DNA from: Oleispira antarctica RB-8
GTDB taxonomy: Bacteria; Pseudomonadota; Gammaproteobacteria; Pseudomonadales; Oceanobacteraceae
Direction of reading: 5' to 3'
DNA length: 64,000 bases
Assembly: GCA_000967895.1 (NCBI GenBank)
Contig: FO203512.1
Coordinates: 2,627,350-2,691,349, forward strand
Shown here: piece after piece, positions 49,722-58,667 of the stretch
Layout of the letters: every line of letters begins with the position of its first letter
Numbering within the stretch: the first letter of the stretch is position 1
Made by a program: the position numbers and the translations under genes
The notes under the pieces: model-generated
Seen by the model: the letters and a program-made list of their open reading frames with translations, nothing else
What the model was told of the DNA's origin: nothing
Databases searched by the model: none

Positions 49722-51013
49722 AGACAGGCCCCTTCTAGTTGCTGAGTATCAGACGGCTCGAGCATGGTCTTTGCCCAACTATCTTTCACTTCAATTAAAC
49801 GTTGTTTAAGTTTGAATTCTCTTTCGTCTTGCTGATCTAATAACTGGAATACTTTTTCAGCAAAGGCTTCTTTTTTTGTCACCGCTAATTTCATGGCATT
49901 AAATTGAATCAGCTTGTAGGTTTTTGCTAACTCATCAATCACATCACACCAATCGTCAAACTCTTGCTCTGGCAGCTCCAGCTCACGCCAGAAAAATGCA
50001 AAGCCATGTTCATAGGCGTATTTACGCGGTGACATAACCGGTATTTCTTCTACCGCTTTGATTAAATTTTCTAGCGGTAGCGGCTCACCATTCTTATCTT
50101 CACCTTTAACATGGGCAGTGATAATCGCGCGGATCATATCCGTAACGGGATTAGCATTTGGCACGACAGAGGCGTCAAAAAAAGCGATAACTTCTTCAAC
50201 CGGAGTTACACGCGCGCCCTGTTCAGAAAACACATAGCCTCCCGATACGGTTGGCTGAGCCACTGCGTTTAAAATTCGATCTTTGTTAAACACACCTTCC
50301 CAACGATAATCTGGGTCATACATAAACCAAAGATCAGGATCGTTAGTCGGTCCCAACATGACATAGTGAGGAAAGGGATCTTTATTGAATTCATTCTCCC
50401 GTTCAGGTAAGTGGAACATGTCTAACATCACCAAAATATGCTGGCCAGGCGCTCGCTTCTGCACCAGAGATTCCAATATCGCTAGGTTCTTTTCCTTGCT
50501 CGCTTGTTTGTCATACCAAGGACGAATCGGCATCCCATACAGGCGCTCGTACCAGTTGAAGAAAATATCGTGATTGATATTTTCATCGTGATATCTCAAT
50601 ACAAAGCGATCATCAATACAGGCTGTAGCATCAGACACGGCAAAATACAAAATGCGATGATCTAATTGTGGAAAACGCTTTACGACTTCAGCCAAATTAC
50701 TAGCAACACAATGGATCTTAACGTCTTCATAAACTTCAAGACCCTTTTCATGCTTTGGTAGGTTTTGGCCTGTATATAAAATATTGGCAACCGCTCGTAC
50801 GGTTTCAAAATCTTCATTCATTAAGGCATTTTCATCCATCGCCATTTCATGCTCCACTTCGAGCAACATCAGCATGTGCAATACCATGGACGAATCTAAT
50901 GCTAGGTCTTCTAATAAACGGGCATCACTGTGGAATTTATCCATATTCGGCAGAGACATGTTCTCGCTCAATACTTTAAATAGTGATTCAACAATCTGTT
51001 CTTTTGTCATCAT
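49718..51013 (-). CDS. asbDE: AsbD-AsbE fusion: aryl carrier plus condensing protein
   Basis: 431 residues combining two petrobactin functions that are separate genes in Bacillus. Residues 1-80 form an acyl-carrier domain with the phosphopantetheine Ser in EDLALDSSMV (about Ser41). Residues about 90-425 match the AsbE (DUF6005) protein, which moves 3,4-dihydroxybenzoate from the carrier to spermidine. The Sfp-type PPTase at 57832-58653 could prime Ser41. It overlaps asbF by 4 bp and starts 80 bp after asbC. A DUF6005-only reading would leave the N-terminal 80 residues unexplained. Confidence 0.88.
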   Translation of the reverse strand: MMTKEQIVESLFKVLSENMSLPNMDKFHSDARLLEDLALDSSMVLHMLMLLEVEHEMAMDENALMNEDFETVRAVANILYTGQNLPKHEKGLEVYEDVKIHCVASNLAEVVKRFPQLDHRILYFAVSDATACIDDRFVLRYHDENINHDIFFNWYERLYGMPIRPWYDKQASKEKNLAILESLVQKRAPGQHILVMLDMFHLPERENEFNKDPFPHYVMLGPTNDPDLWFMYDPDYRWEGVFNKDRILNAVAQPTVSGGYVFSEQGARVTPVEEVIAFFDASVVPNANPVTDMIRAIITAHVKGEDKNGEPLPLENLIKAVEEIPVMSPRKYAYEHGFAFFWRELELPEQEFDDWCDVIDELAKTYKLIQFNAMKLAVTKKEAFAEKVFQLLDQQDEREFKLKQRLIEVKDSWAKTMLEPSDTQQLEGACL

Positions 51014-51093
51014 AATTTTATCAATCTAGTTATACGTTTTTCTTTAACAAAACACCGACGTTTATGTCAGTTTCCATTTATGCGAGCGACAGC

Positions 51094-52389
51094 TTATGCA
51101 AGAGCCAATGCTTTACGGCTAACTTTTCCATTAGGTAAGCGATCAATTTTTTCGACTTGATCAATCTGAAGTGGCACCTGATATTTATTTAAATATTTGC
51201 TGCACCAGCTGCGAATATCTTCGTTAGCAATCTCTTGCTCAGCGATAAACTGCAAACACACTTGGTCATTACCAAAGGCGTGGCTCTTTTTAAACACCAC
51301 TGCATCGGTAATATTCGGCATATCCATAACCACTTTTTCTACTTCTGCTGGATAGACATTAAGTCCTGACACATTAATCATTTCATCGATGCGAGAAATA
51401 AAATGCAGACGGTTATTGGCATCCAAGTAGCCCAAGTCACGAGTTGATACTGTGATGCCCATTTCTTTGGTGTTAATGTCTTTGGTGCTAATGTTTTTAG
51501 TGCTAGCCTCTGTGGTCACCACGATTTCTTGTGGTTCTTCTGCCGAAGATCCAGACTTAACAGTAAGATGAGGTAATACCATCCCCTGATCATGAATAGA
51601 CTTAATATCTCCACCCAAAGAGATACAACCCACTTCCGAACAGCCATACTGCTGATACAATTTTTCACATTTATTAGCGGCTTGCTCTAACCAAGTCGCC
51701 TGCATCAACGTGCCAGACGTCATAATTGCATGGATAGGCTGATCAGCTTTTACCATCATGGTGATCGTGGTTATCAATGCTGGGGATGAATATAAGATAG
51801 GAGACGTTGTTTCACGCACCTTCTTAATAATATATTTAGGGTTAAAGTTAGTAATAATTACGGGCTCTGAACCCCGTTTAATACTGGCTAAAATACCGCA
51901 GATCAAACCATAAGAATGATTAACCGGACACGCGACTACTGCGGTCATTTCCGTCAAATCAGTAAAGTGCTCAATGTAGTTTTGCAATTCGATATCAATG
52001 CTCACCCAAGTGCGATTAATACACTTTGGCTCGCCTGTTGTGCCTGAGCTCATTTGCACTAATACAGGTTCAGCGTCATCTTCGTGATCACTTATTTTTT
52101 CAATATTTGTCAGCAGCTCCTCCATCGAATCGGCCATCACTTGGTAGTGACTACCACTGAGTTTTGCTCTTCTGCGCAATGCTTCTTCTGGAGTACCCAC
52201 TGGCAAAGGAAATACAGATATTCCATGATCACGAGCATACAGACACAGCGCAATCCATACGGCAGCATCGCTGATACAAGCTGTGATACGCTTACCCTGA
52301 CAGTTCCCTAGAACGTCATGCTGATTGAACTTTTGGTAACACTGCTCAAAATAATTTTTATCGTAGTGCTCATCATTAAGATAAATCAT
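51094..52389 (-). CDS. asbC: 3,4-dihydroxybenzoate-AMP ligase AsbC
   Basis: Adenylates 3,4-dihydroxybenzoate and loads it onto the AsbD carrier. A 431-residue member of the acyl-CoA synthetase/adenylation family. Core motifs are MSSGTTGEPKC (ATP loop), YQYGCSEVGC (A5), STRDLGYLD (A7) and LPNGKVSRKAL (A10 lysine). It is shorter than most ligases, as AsbC proteins are. It lies 9 bp after asbB in the operon. Confidence 0.92.
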   Translation of the reverse strand: MIYLNDEHYDKNYFEQCYQKFNQHDVLGNCQGKRITACISDAAVWIALCLYARDHGISVFPLPVGTPEEALRRRAKLSGSHYQVMADSMEELLTNIEKISDHEDDAEPVLVQMSSGTTGEPKCINRTWVSIDIELQNYIEHFTDLTEMTAVVACPVNHSYGLICGILASIKRGSEPVIITNFNPKYIIKKVRETTSPILYSSPALITTITMMVKADQPIHAIMTSGTLMQATWLEQAANKCEKLYQQYGCSEVGCISLGGDIKSIHDQGMVLPHLTVKSGSSAEEPQEIVVTTEASTKNISTKDINTKEMGITVSTRDLGYLDANNRLHFISRIDEMINVSGLNVYPAEVEKVVMDMPNITDAVVFKKSHAFGNDQVCLQFIAEQEIANEDIRSWCSKYLNKYQVPLQIDQVEKIDRLPNGKVSRKALALA

Positions 52390-52398
52390 ATTTAGCCT

Positions 52399-54336
52399 TT
52401 AATTAATTCTCTGGGATTCAATTTGATACAACGCTCTATCTTCAGAGCTCTCTTCATCGATAGCTGCTAACGGGTTGCTTACGGTATGTTCGAAATAGTC
52501 TAAGGTGCCGCCATTTAATATTTTTTTCTTCAGAAGCGACTCAACAATAATGCTTGGATTTTCAGCTCCGATACGATCAATTCGTGCTGAACTGGTAATA
52601 CCTGATTGACGATATTCATTAAGATGATTACGTACTCGGTTCCAAAATTGTGCTTCAGAATAATCATGGTAACGTTCTAATAAGAAAGACAAATCCGCTA
52701 AATTCAGGACATAAACAGTATCCATAAATAATTCACGTAGCTCATCAATGTCCGACATACTGAAACCTTCATCTAATGCGATGGTTTCAAAATATGAATC
52801 TGTTTCAGCCAATCTTGGAAGGTGTTCAGGAAATTTTAAATAGCCCTCTACGTATTCCATATCTTCATGAAAATCGCGCAGCACGATGCGATGAGGCCAG
52901 CCGTCTTTGTGCGTTAATATTAGATTTTGGCAATGGGCTTCAAAGGCAATGCCGTTATGAACCAACATGTGCCAAATAGGTACTAACATGACGTCTAATA
53001 AACGATTAACCCAAGCATCAACGCCATAGCGATCTAACCAGTCGGCGATAAAAGGACGATTATCCGATTCAACCAACATAAGTGCCGTGAAGGGAATAGC
53101 CTCTTCACCTGACTGCAATTTATCGACAACGCTTTCGCGGAAAATAGCACCAATCAAGCCATCCATTTCTTTGGCTTTTACTTTATCTTCTGGTTTATAA
53201 AGCAAACCTGCATATTCACTTAACAGCAGCAGCTTACCTTCTCGCTGTAAGTACTCATCTTTAGCCACCACTTCTTGTAACCACGTTGAAATCGCCGGAG
53301 CAGTACAGACAAAATGATCTTGCAAATTACGATGCGAAGACGTGCTCACAAGATTCAACGGTATTTTGATATTCGCTTTTTCAGGGTGACTGACATTGAC
53401 TAAGGTGCGTAACGATTGGGTTGCCTGATAAAAATCACCAGCCTCACCCAATTCAATAATGTCACCACAATCAATCGCATCACTCAGACCACGATTCTGA
53501 ATGGCATCCACCTGCCATGGATGAATGGGTACCAATGAATAGGTCAACCAGTTCTTACCTAATACTTTCAGGCGCTTGGTCAAAACTCCAAATTGCTCTT
53601 CCCCCAATTCTTCAGCCCAGAAATCAATGCTCGCACTTGGGTAGTTATAATCTACATGCTGTGATTGAATGGCCAACCATCGAAACTGAATCGTTTTTGC
53701 AGCTTCTGGTCCATATTGAATATGGTCCTGCAGTGTGAATCCTGTTCTGGCTTTAAAGCTGGGATGATATAGGTGGCCTTCTGTAATAGCCGATTCTAAT
53801 TGAGCAAAGCTTAGCTCGCGCCTTGGTTTTTTATGATGCTCTAAATAACGACTATTCCATCGACATAACGCGATGGTCTGCATCAACTCTCCTAATACTC
53901 GCATCTTGGTTTCGGAGTCGGTATCTAAATAACAAATGAATTCTTCAATACGGCACTCACGATATTCTTTATTACCAATATACTGGCCATCCTCACTTTT
54001 CTGGCCTTGCTCAAGTATCTGGACAGAGCCATCCGCTATGCGAATACGTTCAAAAATACGATGTGCACCTAAACACTTGAATTCCCTTCCTCCCATACTG
54101 AAGAAATAAACACTATCGAATACGGCATCAAATTGTTTAAATTCGGTAGGCGTTTTAGATCTTTTATCAGATTTAAATGCCACAATTTCTTCATATAGAA
54201 GCGCATCAATAAACTGACGCACGACTCGCTGTTCTTCTTTATCAGCCAGTTTAGGGCTCGCTATATATTGGGCATGCTCAGGACAAAACTGCTTAGCAAT
54301 TTTTACCAATATTGTATCTTTATCCAGATTATCCAT
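52399..54336 (-). CDS. asbB: NIS siderophore synthetase AsbB
   Basis: IucA/IucC-type synthetase that joins the second dihydroxybenzoyl-spermidine arm to the citrate intermediate, using ATP. About 645 residues from the ATG at 54336; the longer open frame upstream overlaps asbA and has no support. Motifs: VPIHPWQVDAIQ, TSSHRNLQDHF, the GIAFEAHCQNL active-site segment and RIVLRDFHEDMEY. It overlaps the asbA stop by 8 bp, so translation is coupled. Confidence 0.92.
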   Translation of the reverse strand: MDNLDKDTILVKIAKQFCPEHAQYIASPKLADKEEQRVVRQFIDALLYEEIVAFKSDKRSKTPTEFKQFDAVFDSVYFFSMGGREFKCLGAHRIFERIRIADGSVQILEQGQKSEDGQYIGNKEYRECRIEEFICYLDTDSETKMRVLGELMQTIALCRWNSRYLEHHKKPRRELSFAQLESAITEGHLYHPSFKARTGFTLQDHIQYGPEAAKTIQFRWLAIQSQHVDYNYPSASIDFWAEELGEEQFGVLTKRLKVLGKNWLTYSLVPIHPWQVDAIQNRGLSDAIDCGDIIELGEAGDFYQATQSLRTLVNVSHPEKANIKIPLNLVSTSSHRNLQDHFVCTAPAISTWLQEVVAKDEYLQREGKLLLLSEYAGLLYKPEDKVKAKEMDGLIGAIFRESVVDKLQSGEEAIPFTALMLVESDNRPFIADWLDRYGVDAWVNRLLDVMLVPIWHMLVHNGIAFEAHCQNLILTHKDGWPHRIVLRDFHEDMEYVEGYLKFPEHLPRLAETDSYFETIALDEGFSMSDIDELRELFMDTVYVLNLADLSFLLERYHDYSEAQFWNRVRNHLNEYRQSGITSSARIDRIGAENPSIIVESLLKKKILNGGTLDYFEHTVSNPLAAIDEESSEDRALYQIESQRIN

Positions 54337-56242
54337 AGACTGCACCACGCTCACTTTCGCCACCTTTAATAAGTTCTTTCTGCGATTCAAATTCTGATAT
54401 TGATTTAGATGCTGGTTTAGATTTTGACGCTGAGTACAAGGGATTAACAATTGTCGAATAAACCGCGTGTTCCATGCCTTCCTGTAATTCATCAATATTA
54501 TTTACGCGAGCCAAAAGATTGGTTTTGTAATCTAATCGCTCACTACTCAAGATGTAGTGAATAAAATCTTTACCGACACCTTGCATATTATTTTGCATTG
54601 CCAATAATTTTTTACGAGAGCGTTCCACCAAAACTTCTTCGTCTAGCAGGCCGTCTGCCCCTAAACGGTAGATAACTGCAAATAACTGATTAACAAATAC
54701 GTAGTAGGAGATGGCCGTGAAAATCTTGTCATCGTCATAAAAGATATTAGTGAGATTTAATTGACTTCCGACTTCCGCCAGCTCTGCTTTGAAGTGTTCT
54801 GATAAATAAAAGCCCTGATTATCTCGGTAGTAATAGCAGCTCGGATAACCTGCAGAGACATCCAATAAACTGTTTTGTTGATGCGCCTCTAATGCGATGC
54901 CATAGCCATCATAAAGTGACAATATCGACTCAATTGCACAGTGCCAGTAACGATCAAACCAATCGATAGCAACCTGATCGAGTGATCGATTTTCTTTAGC
55001 GGCCAAATCTAAAATAATATTATTTAATAGACTGGATCCGGCTGAACCATCAGCCTTAGGAATTGAGTCTTGCACAAGAGTAAGAATTGAACATATCCCC
55101 TGGCCTTCTTCTTCAGTAAATAGATTGCGACGTAAAACGACTTCAAAGCCTGAATCTAATTGATGATCTTTTGGATGATTAATAGTGATATAGGCAGGAT
55201 CATCAACCACTTTAAATTGAGGGCGGTCAGTCAAAAAACCGATGTGATTTAAGTAGCTCTCAATCACCATTCCATCTTCCAGTTCACGTCGTTTATTAGT
55301 ACGCAATGAATTGGTGATTTTTACGGGAATAGAAAGCTTTACCATCCATTCAGAGGCTTCATTAACGACTGTCCGAACAGAAGACGTGGCCGTGTAATCG
55401 GCGCCTAATTCTCCAAGATAATTCAACCGCCCCTCTTCTATCAGAACCTTCACCCATTCTTCTAATAACAGATTAGGAGCCTGTAACGGGTGAACCGGAA
55501 CTAAAACATGGTCATTAGCCAGTTCTATCGAATCGTAGCGACTGACTTCAGCATACAAAAGTTCACTGGTACTTTTGGCTAATGAAGAGCCTTCTTTGAC
55601 TAAAGATTTATCAGCAGAAAAATAATGTAATTTAAAGTGGCCGCATAATTCAGGGGAATAAAACGTTTGTTGCCAAGGTGTAATACCCTGCTGACTCTTT
55701 GGTGTTGGATGCAACCAATGTCCATACAGAATAGATTGTTCGGAATTAATAAAATCAAGACTAGTTAATGCCGCATCACCCGCTCGTTGGCTCAGGAAAT
55801 ACGCCATGGTTTGATAGCTGCCTAACAGACGACCTAATAACTCGACTTCATTCATTCTTATTGATTCTGACAATTCAGTACCAACAGAAATAGTATTTTG
55901 TCGTTGGTAAATCTGCCGAACCAAAGCAATCAGTAAGTACATAATATCGGCTGACTGCCAAGGACTGCTACGCTCTTCATCGTATTCAGTGCGCACATAC
56001 ACACCCTGAAAATGATGACGCCCGACTTTAGATTTATAAGACACGTCCATCACGATGCACTGCTGGCTTTCAGGTAAAAATATTTCTAAAACCTCATTTC
56101 CCTTTAACTCATAAGGAAAATCTGACAACGCCAAAAACTGGCTTTTTCCCTTCCAAATTCCGGCGTCAATTTCGCGCAAGTAAGCATTAATAAAAGCGTG
56201 AAAAGATGCGTACTCAGCAATGTTGCTTGCTACAAATTTCAT
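54329..56242 (-). CDS. asbA: NIS siderophore synthetase AsbA
   Basis: IucA/IucC-type synthetase that condenses citrate with spermidine, the first committed step of the petrobactin backbone. 637 residues. Motifs: VPVHPLQAPNLL, the ATSSVRTVV segment, GIALEAHQQNSL and the tyrosine-rich YYYRDNQGFYL. AGGA lies 6 nt before the ATG. It is the first asb gene; the gap in front (56243-56454) holds a Fur-like site. asbA and asbB are told apart by order and by the Bacillus-like arrangement, not by a single residue. Confidence 0.92.
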   Translation of the reverse strand: MKFVASNIAEYASFHAFINAYLREIDAGIWKGKSQFLALSDFPYELKGNEVLEIFLPESQQCIVMDVSYKSKVGRHHFQGVYVRTEYDEERSSPWQSADIMYLLIALVRQIYQRQNTISVGTELSESIRMNEVELLGRLLGSYQTMAYFLSQRAGDAALTSLDFINSEQSILYGHWLHPTPKSQQGITPWQQTFYSPELCGHFKLHYFSADKSLVKEGSSLAKSTSELLYAEVSRYDSIELANDHVLVPVHPLQAPNLLLEEWVKVLIEEGRLNYLGELGADYTATSSVRTVVNEASEWMVKLSIPVKITNSLRTNKRRELEDGMVIESYLNHIGFLTDRPQFKVVDDPAYITINHPKDHQLDSGFEVVLRRNLFTEEEGQGICSILTLVQDSIPKADGSAGSSLLNNIILDLAAKENRSLDQVAIDWFDRYWHCAIESILSLYDGYGIALEAHQQNSLLDVSAGYPSCYYYRDNQGFYLSEHFKAELAEVGSQLNLTNIFYDDDKIFTAISYYVFVNQLFAVIYRLGADGLLDEEVLVERSRKKLLAMQNNMQGVGKDFIHYILSSERLDYKTNLLARVNNIDELQEGMEHAVYSTIVNPLYSASKSKPASKSISEFESQKELIKGGESERGAVYG

Positions 56243-56287
56243 ATGAATCCTAGCTCACTAATTTCCATTTGAATCGCAGTATACACT

Positions 56288-56324
56288 CTAAATACGATTG
56301 ATTCTCATTTTATTTCGTATTTAG
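56288..56324. promoter_or_regulatory. Fur-like site inside a perfect 10-bp inverted repeat, asbA promoter
   Basis: CTAAATACGA (56288-56297) and TCGTATTTAG (56315-56324) form a perfect inverted repeat 46 bp before asbA. Between the arms is TTGATTCTCATTTTATT, which resembles a Fur box half (nine of fourteen consensus positions). Iron repression is the expected control; the flanking arms could be a second operator. Confidence 0.5.
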
Positions 56325-56454
56325 ACTAAGATTAGCAATAATGATTGAGTGCGGTGAGAAGATTTATCTAAGAAAAGTAAAATGGTATAATACTAAGGGC
56401 TTACTGCGCAGAAAGTAGCGCTATCGGTAATGAGCCAATAACGCAGATTAAAAA

Positions 56455-57813
56455 TTATTCAAAGGATTTTTTAATCAATAATGCAGGTCGATAATTAATA
56501 TAAAATATTAAAGAAAATATAAATGCTAAGGCTTCTGCTACAGGCACAGCATATAAAAAGCCAACATCAGGAAGCATGATACTGAGTAATAATGCGAAGC
56601 CTATGGGTAAAATCAATGAGCGTAACATAGCAATGATACTTGAATGCATCGCCTGCTCTGCTGAGGTGAGATACGCACAAATAAGCACGTTAAATCCATT
56701 AAACAAAAAGATAGGCCAGATAATATGTAAAAAATTCTGCGCTAATTGCTGAGCATTCTCTGCATCATCATCAAGAAAGAACGCAATAATTGGACCTTCA
56801 AAAACATGCAGCATAACCACCAGCATAATGCTCAACGTCGCGATTGATATTGCAGCGATCCGCATAAATGCCTTAACCCTATCAACACGCTGCGCCCCAA
56901 AATTTTGCCCTAGCAAGACATGCATCGCGTCAATGATGCCGTAATACACCATCAAACTAATATAAATTAAATAATTCACTACGCTAAATGCTGCAATTCC
57001 CTCAATGCCACTCTGCCTACTAATAACCCAATGAAAAACCAAAATAACTAAGCCAATGGAAAATTCGTTTATAAACTCAGAAAAGCCATTAAAAGCAATG
57101 AAGCCCAATTCTTTAATTCTAAAAACAGGCAAGGATAATTTCAAACTATTGCGGCCAGAAAAAAAGTAGCTTGAGATATAAATCAATTGAATTACTTGCC
57201 CGATTAAGGTTGCCCAAGCGGCTCCCTCAATACCCCAACCAAACTTACCGATAAAGAGCGCATCAAGAGCAACATTAATAAATGCGCCTAGCATCAATGC
57301 ACGCATACCCAGCTCAGGTCTATTATCTGCACGAATGAAGTAGTACATCACCAGACAAGTCAGTTGCACTACGGTCACAAAACAAAAAACTTCAAAATAG
57401 CTCTGCATCAGAGGATATAACGAAGGGGTAGCCCCCAAAGCAGCAAACAGATACTCACTAAATACAAGAGACAAAGGTACGGCCAGCACTGCCATTGCCA
57501 GTATGACAAAGAAAACCTGACTAAACAGAGATGAAGCTAAAGTATATTTTTTATCGCCGATATAAATACTGGCCTTAACTGAACCTCCGACAGCAAACAT
57601 CAGAGCTACGCCAAATAACAATGCAAAGTACGGCATCAACAAATTAACCGCCGCTAATGCATCTGCCCCAATATAATTACCCACAAAAAAACCATCTACG
57701 ACACTGGCGGTAGAAATAGCCAGCAAGCTCAATGTAGAAGGAATAACAAAACGAAAAAAAGTGGCCACTATAGGACCACTATCAGGGGAGGTATCGATCG
57801 ATTTTTTACTCAT
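56455..57813 (-). CDS. MATE-family exporter
   Basis: A 452-residue inner membrane protein with about 12 hydrophobic segments in the two-bundle MATE layout (SVVDGFFVGNYIGADALAAV in helix 1-2; the mirror segment YYGIIDAMHVLLGQNFGAQR after the middle). Such proteins expel organic cations or drugs by sodium or proton exchange. Its location between the PPTase and asbA makes it a candidate exporter of petrobactin or its precursors, but an unrelated drug role is possible. It is separated from asbA by the Fur-like promoter region. Confidence 0.88.
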   Translation of the reverse strand: MSKKSIDTSPDSGPIVATFFRFVIPSTLSLLAISTASVVDGFFVGNYIGADALAAVNLLMPYFALLFGVALMFAVGGSVKASIYIGDKKYTLASSLFSQVFFVILAMAVLAVPLSLVFSEYLFAALGATPSLYPLMQSYFEVFCFVTVVQLTCLVMYYFIRADNRPELGMRALMLGAFINVALDALFIGKFGWGIEGAAWATLIGQVIQLIYISSYFFSGRNSLKLSLPVFRIKELGFIAFNGFSEFINEFSIGLVILVFHWVISRQSGIEGIAAFSVVNYLIYISLMVYYGIIDAMHVLLGQNFGAQRVDRVKAFMRIAAISIATLSIMLVVMLHVFEGPIIAFFLDDDAENAQQLAQNFLHIIWPIFLFNGFNVLICAYLTSAEQAMHSSIIAMLRSLILPIGFALLLSIMLPDVGFLYAVPVAEALAFIFSLIFYINYRPALLIKKSFE

Positions 57814-57831
57814 AACATCTCATAAAGATTT

Positions 57832-58653
57832 TCAATTTAATTTTCGACTAGCAGTTTTTCTTATCAGCTCGCATGGCAAGCCCGCAAGCTGGTCGTTCAA
57901 TCCAGTCCATTCATTAACTTTAATAACAGAGGCATCAATTTCTTTATCGGTTTCTATTGTTAACGCCAAACTGTATTCCGATTCGAAACAAAATACGTTA
58001 AATAAACCAATAAAACGACTGTCTTCTGCTGGCAAAGGTTGAATCAAAGAGGATGGTAAACTGAAGTCCAAACCACACTCCCTTTCAAAACAAAATTCTA
58101 ATTTAGCGAGAGGCACTCTAATACCTAAACCACTGGCCTTTAGATAAGATTCTTTTAGAGTCCACAACTGAGCAATGCGCCTAATTTTTTGTTTTTCGGT
58201 AAGCTTTATTAGATCAGCCAATTCGGTTTTAGAAAAATAGCGTTTAGCCAAAGCCATGTTAAATACAGGGCGATGAATATATTCAACATCAACCCCTAAC
58301 TTCAATCCCTCACTCAACGCCACGACAACCAACTCTTCACTGTGCGATAGATTGAAATGAAGATTTAAATGTGAAAACCTATCAGCCAGCTTTGGCTTAC
58401 CATAATCATCAATTACAAATATCCATTCATGAGGCAACACATCCAATACTCGTTTTGATAACTGGCTGCGTAACAAAGCCCTCGCTAACAAATACTGATT
58501 AGCCTGCTGCTTACTCACAAAACGTTTATAGCGCTTATGCTCTTCTGAACTCAGCCAGCCCAAAATCTGCGTCGAAAAACTTTTGTCATTCAAAAGATCA
58601 AGTGACGCATAGTTCAGCTGAACGAATGGATTGAGGGATGTAGCCATGTGCAT
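57832..58653 (-). CDS. Sfp-type 4'-phosphopantetheinyl transferase
   Basis: Attaches the coenzyme A pantetheine arm to a carrier-protein serine. About 273 residues from the ATG at 58653 (a TTG at 58671 and an ATG at 58647 are alternatives). The two metal-binding motifs are present: GVDVEY and LWTLKESYLKASGLG. It starts just after the stop of the carboxyspermidine dehydrogenase gene and 18 bp before the MATE gene. The AsbD domain 7 kb away is the obvious substrate. Confidence 0.88.
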   Translation of the reverse strand: MHMATSLNPFVQLNYASLDLLNDKSFSTQILGWLSSEEHKRYKRFVSKQQANQYLLARALLRSQLSKRVLDVLPHEWIFVIDDYGKPKLADRFSHLNLHFNLSHSEELVVVALSEGLKLGVDVEYIHRPVFNMALAKRYFSKTELADLIKLTEKQKIRRIAQLWTLKESYLKASGLGIRVPLAKLEFCFERECGLDFSLPSSLIQPLPAEDSRFIGLFNVFCFESEYSLALTIETDKEIDASVIKVNEWTGLNDQLAGLPCELIRKTASRKLN

Positions 58654-58667
58654 TTTATTTCTGATAA

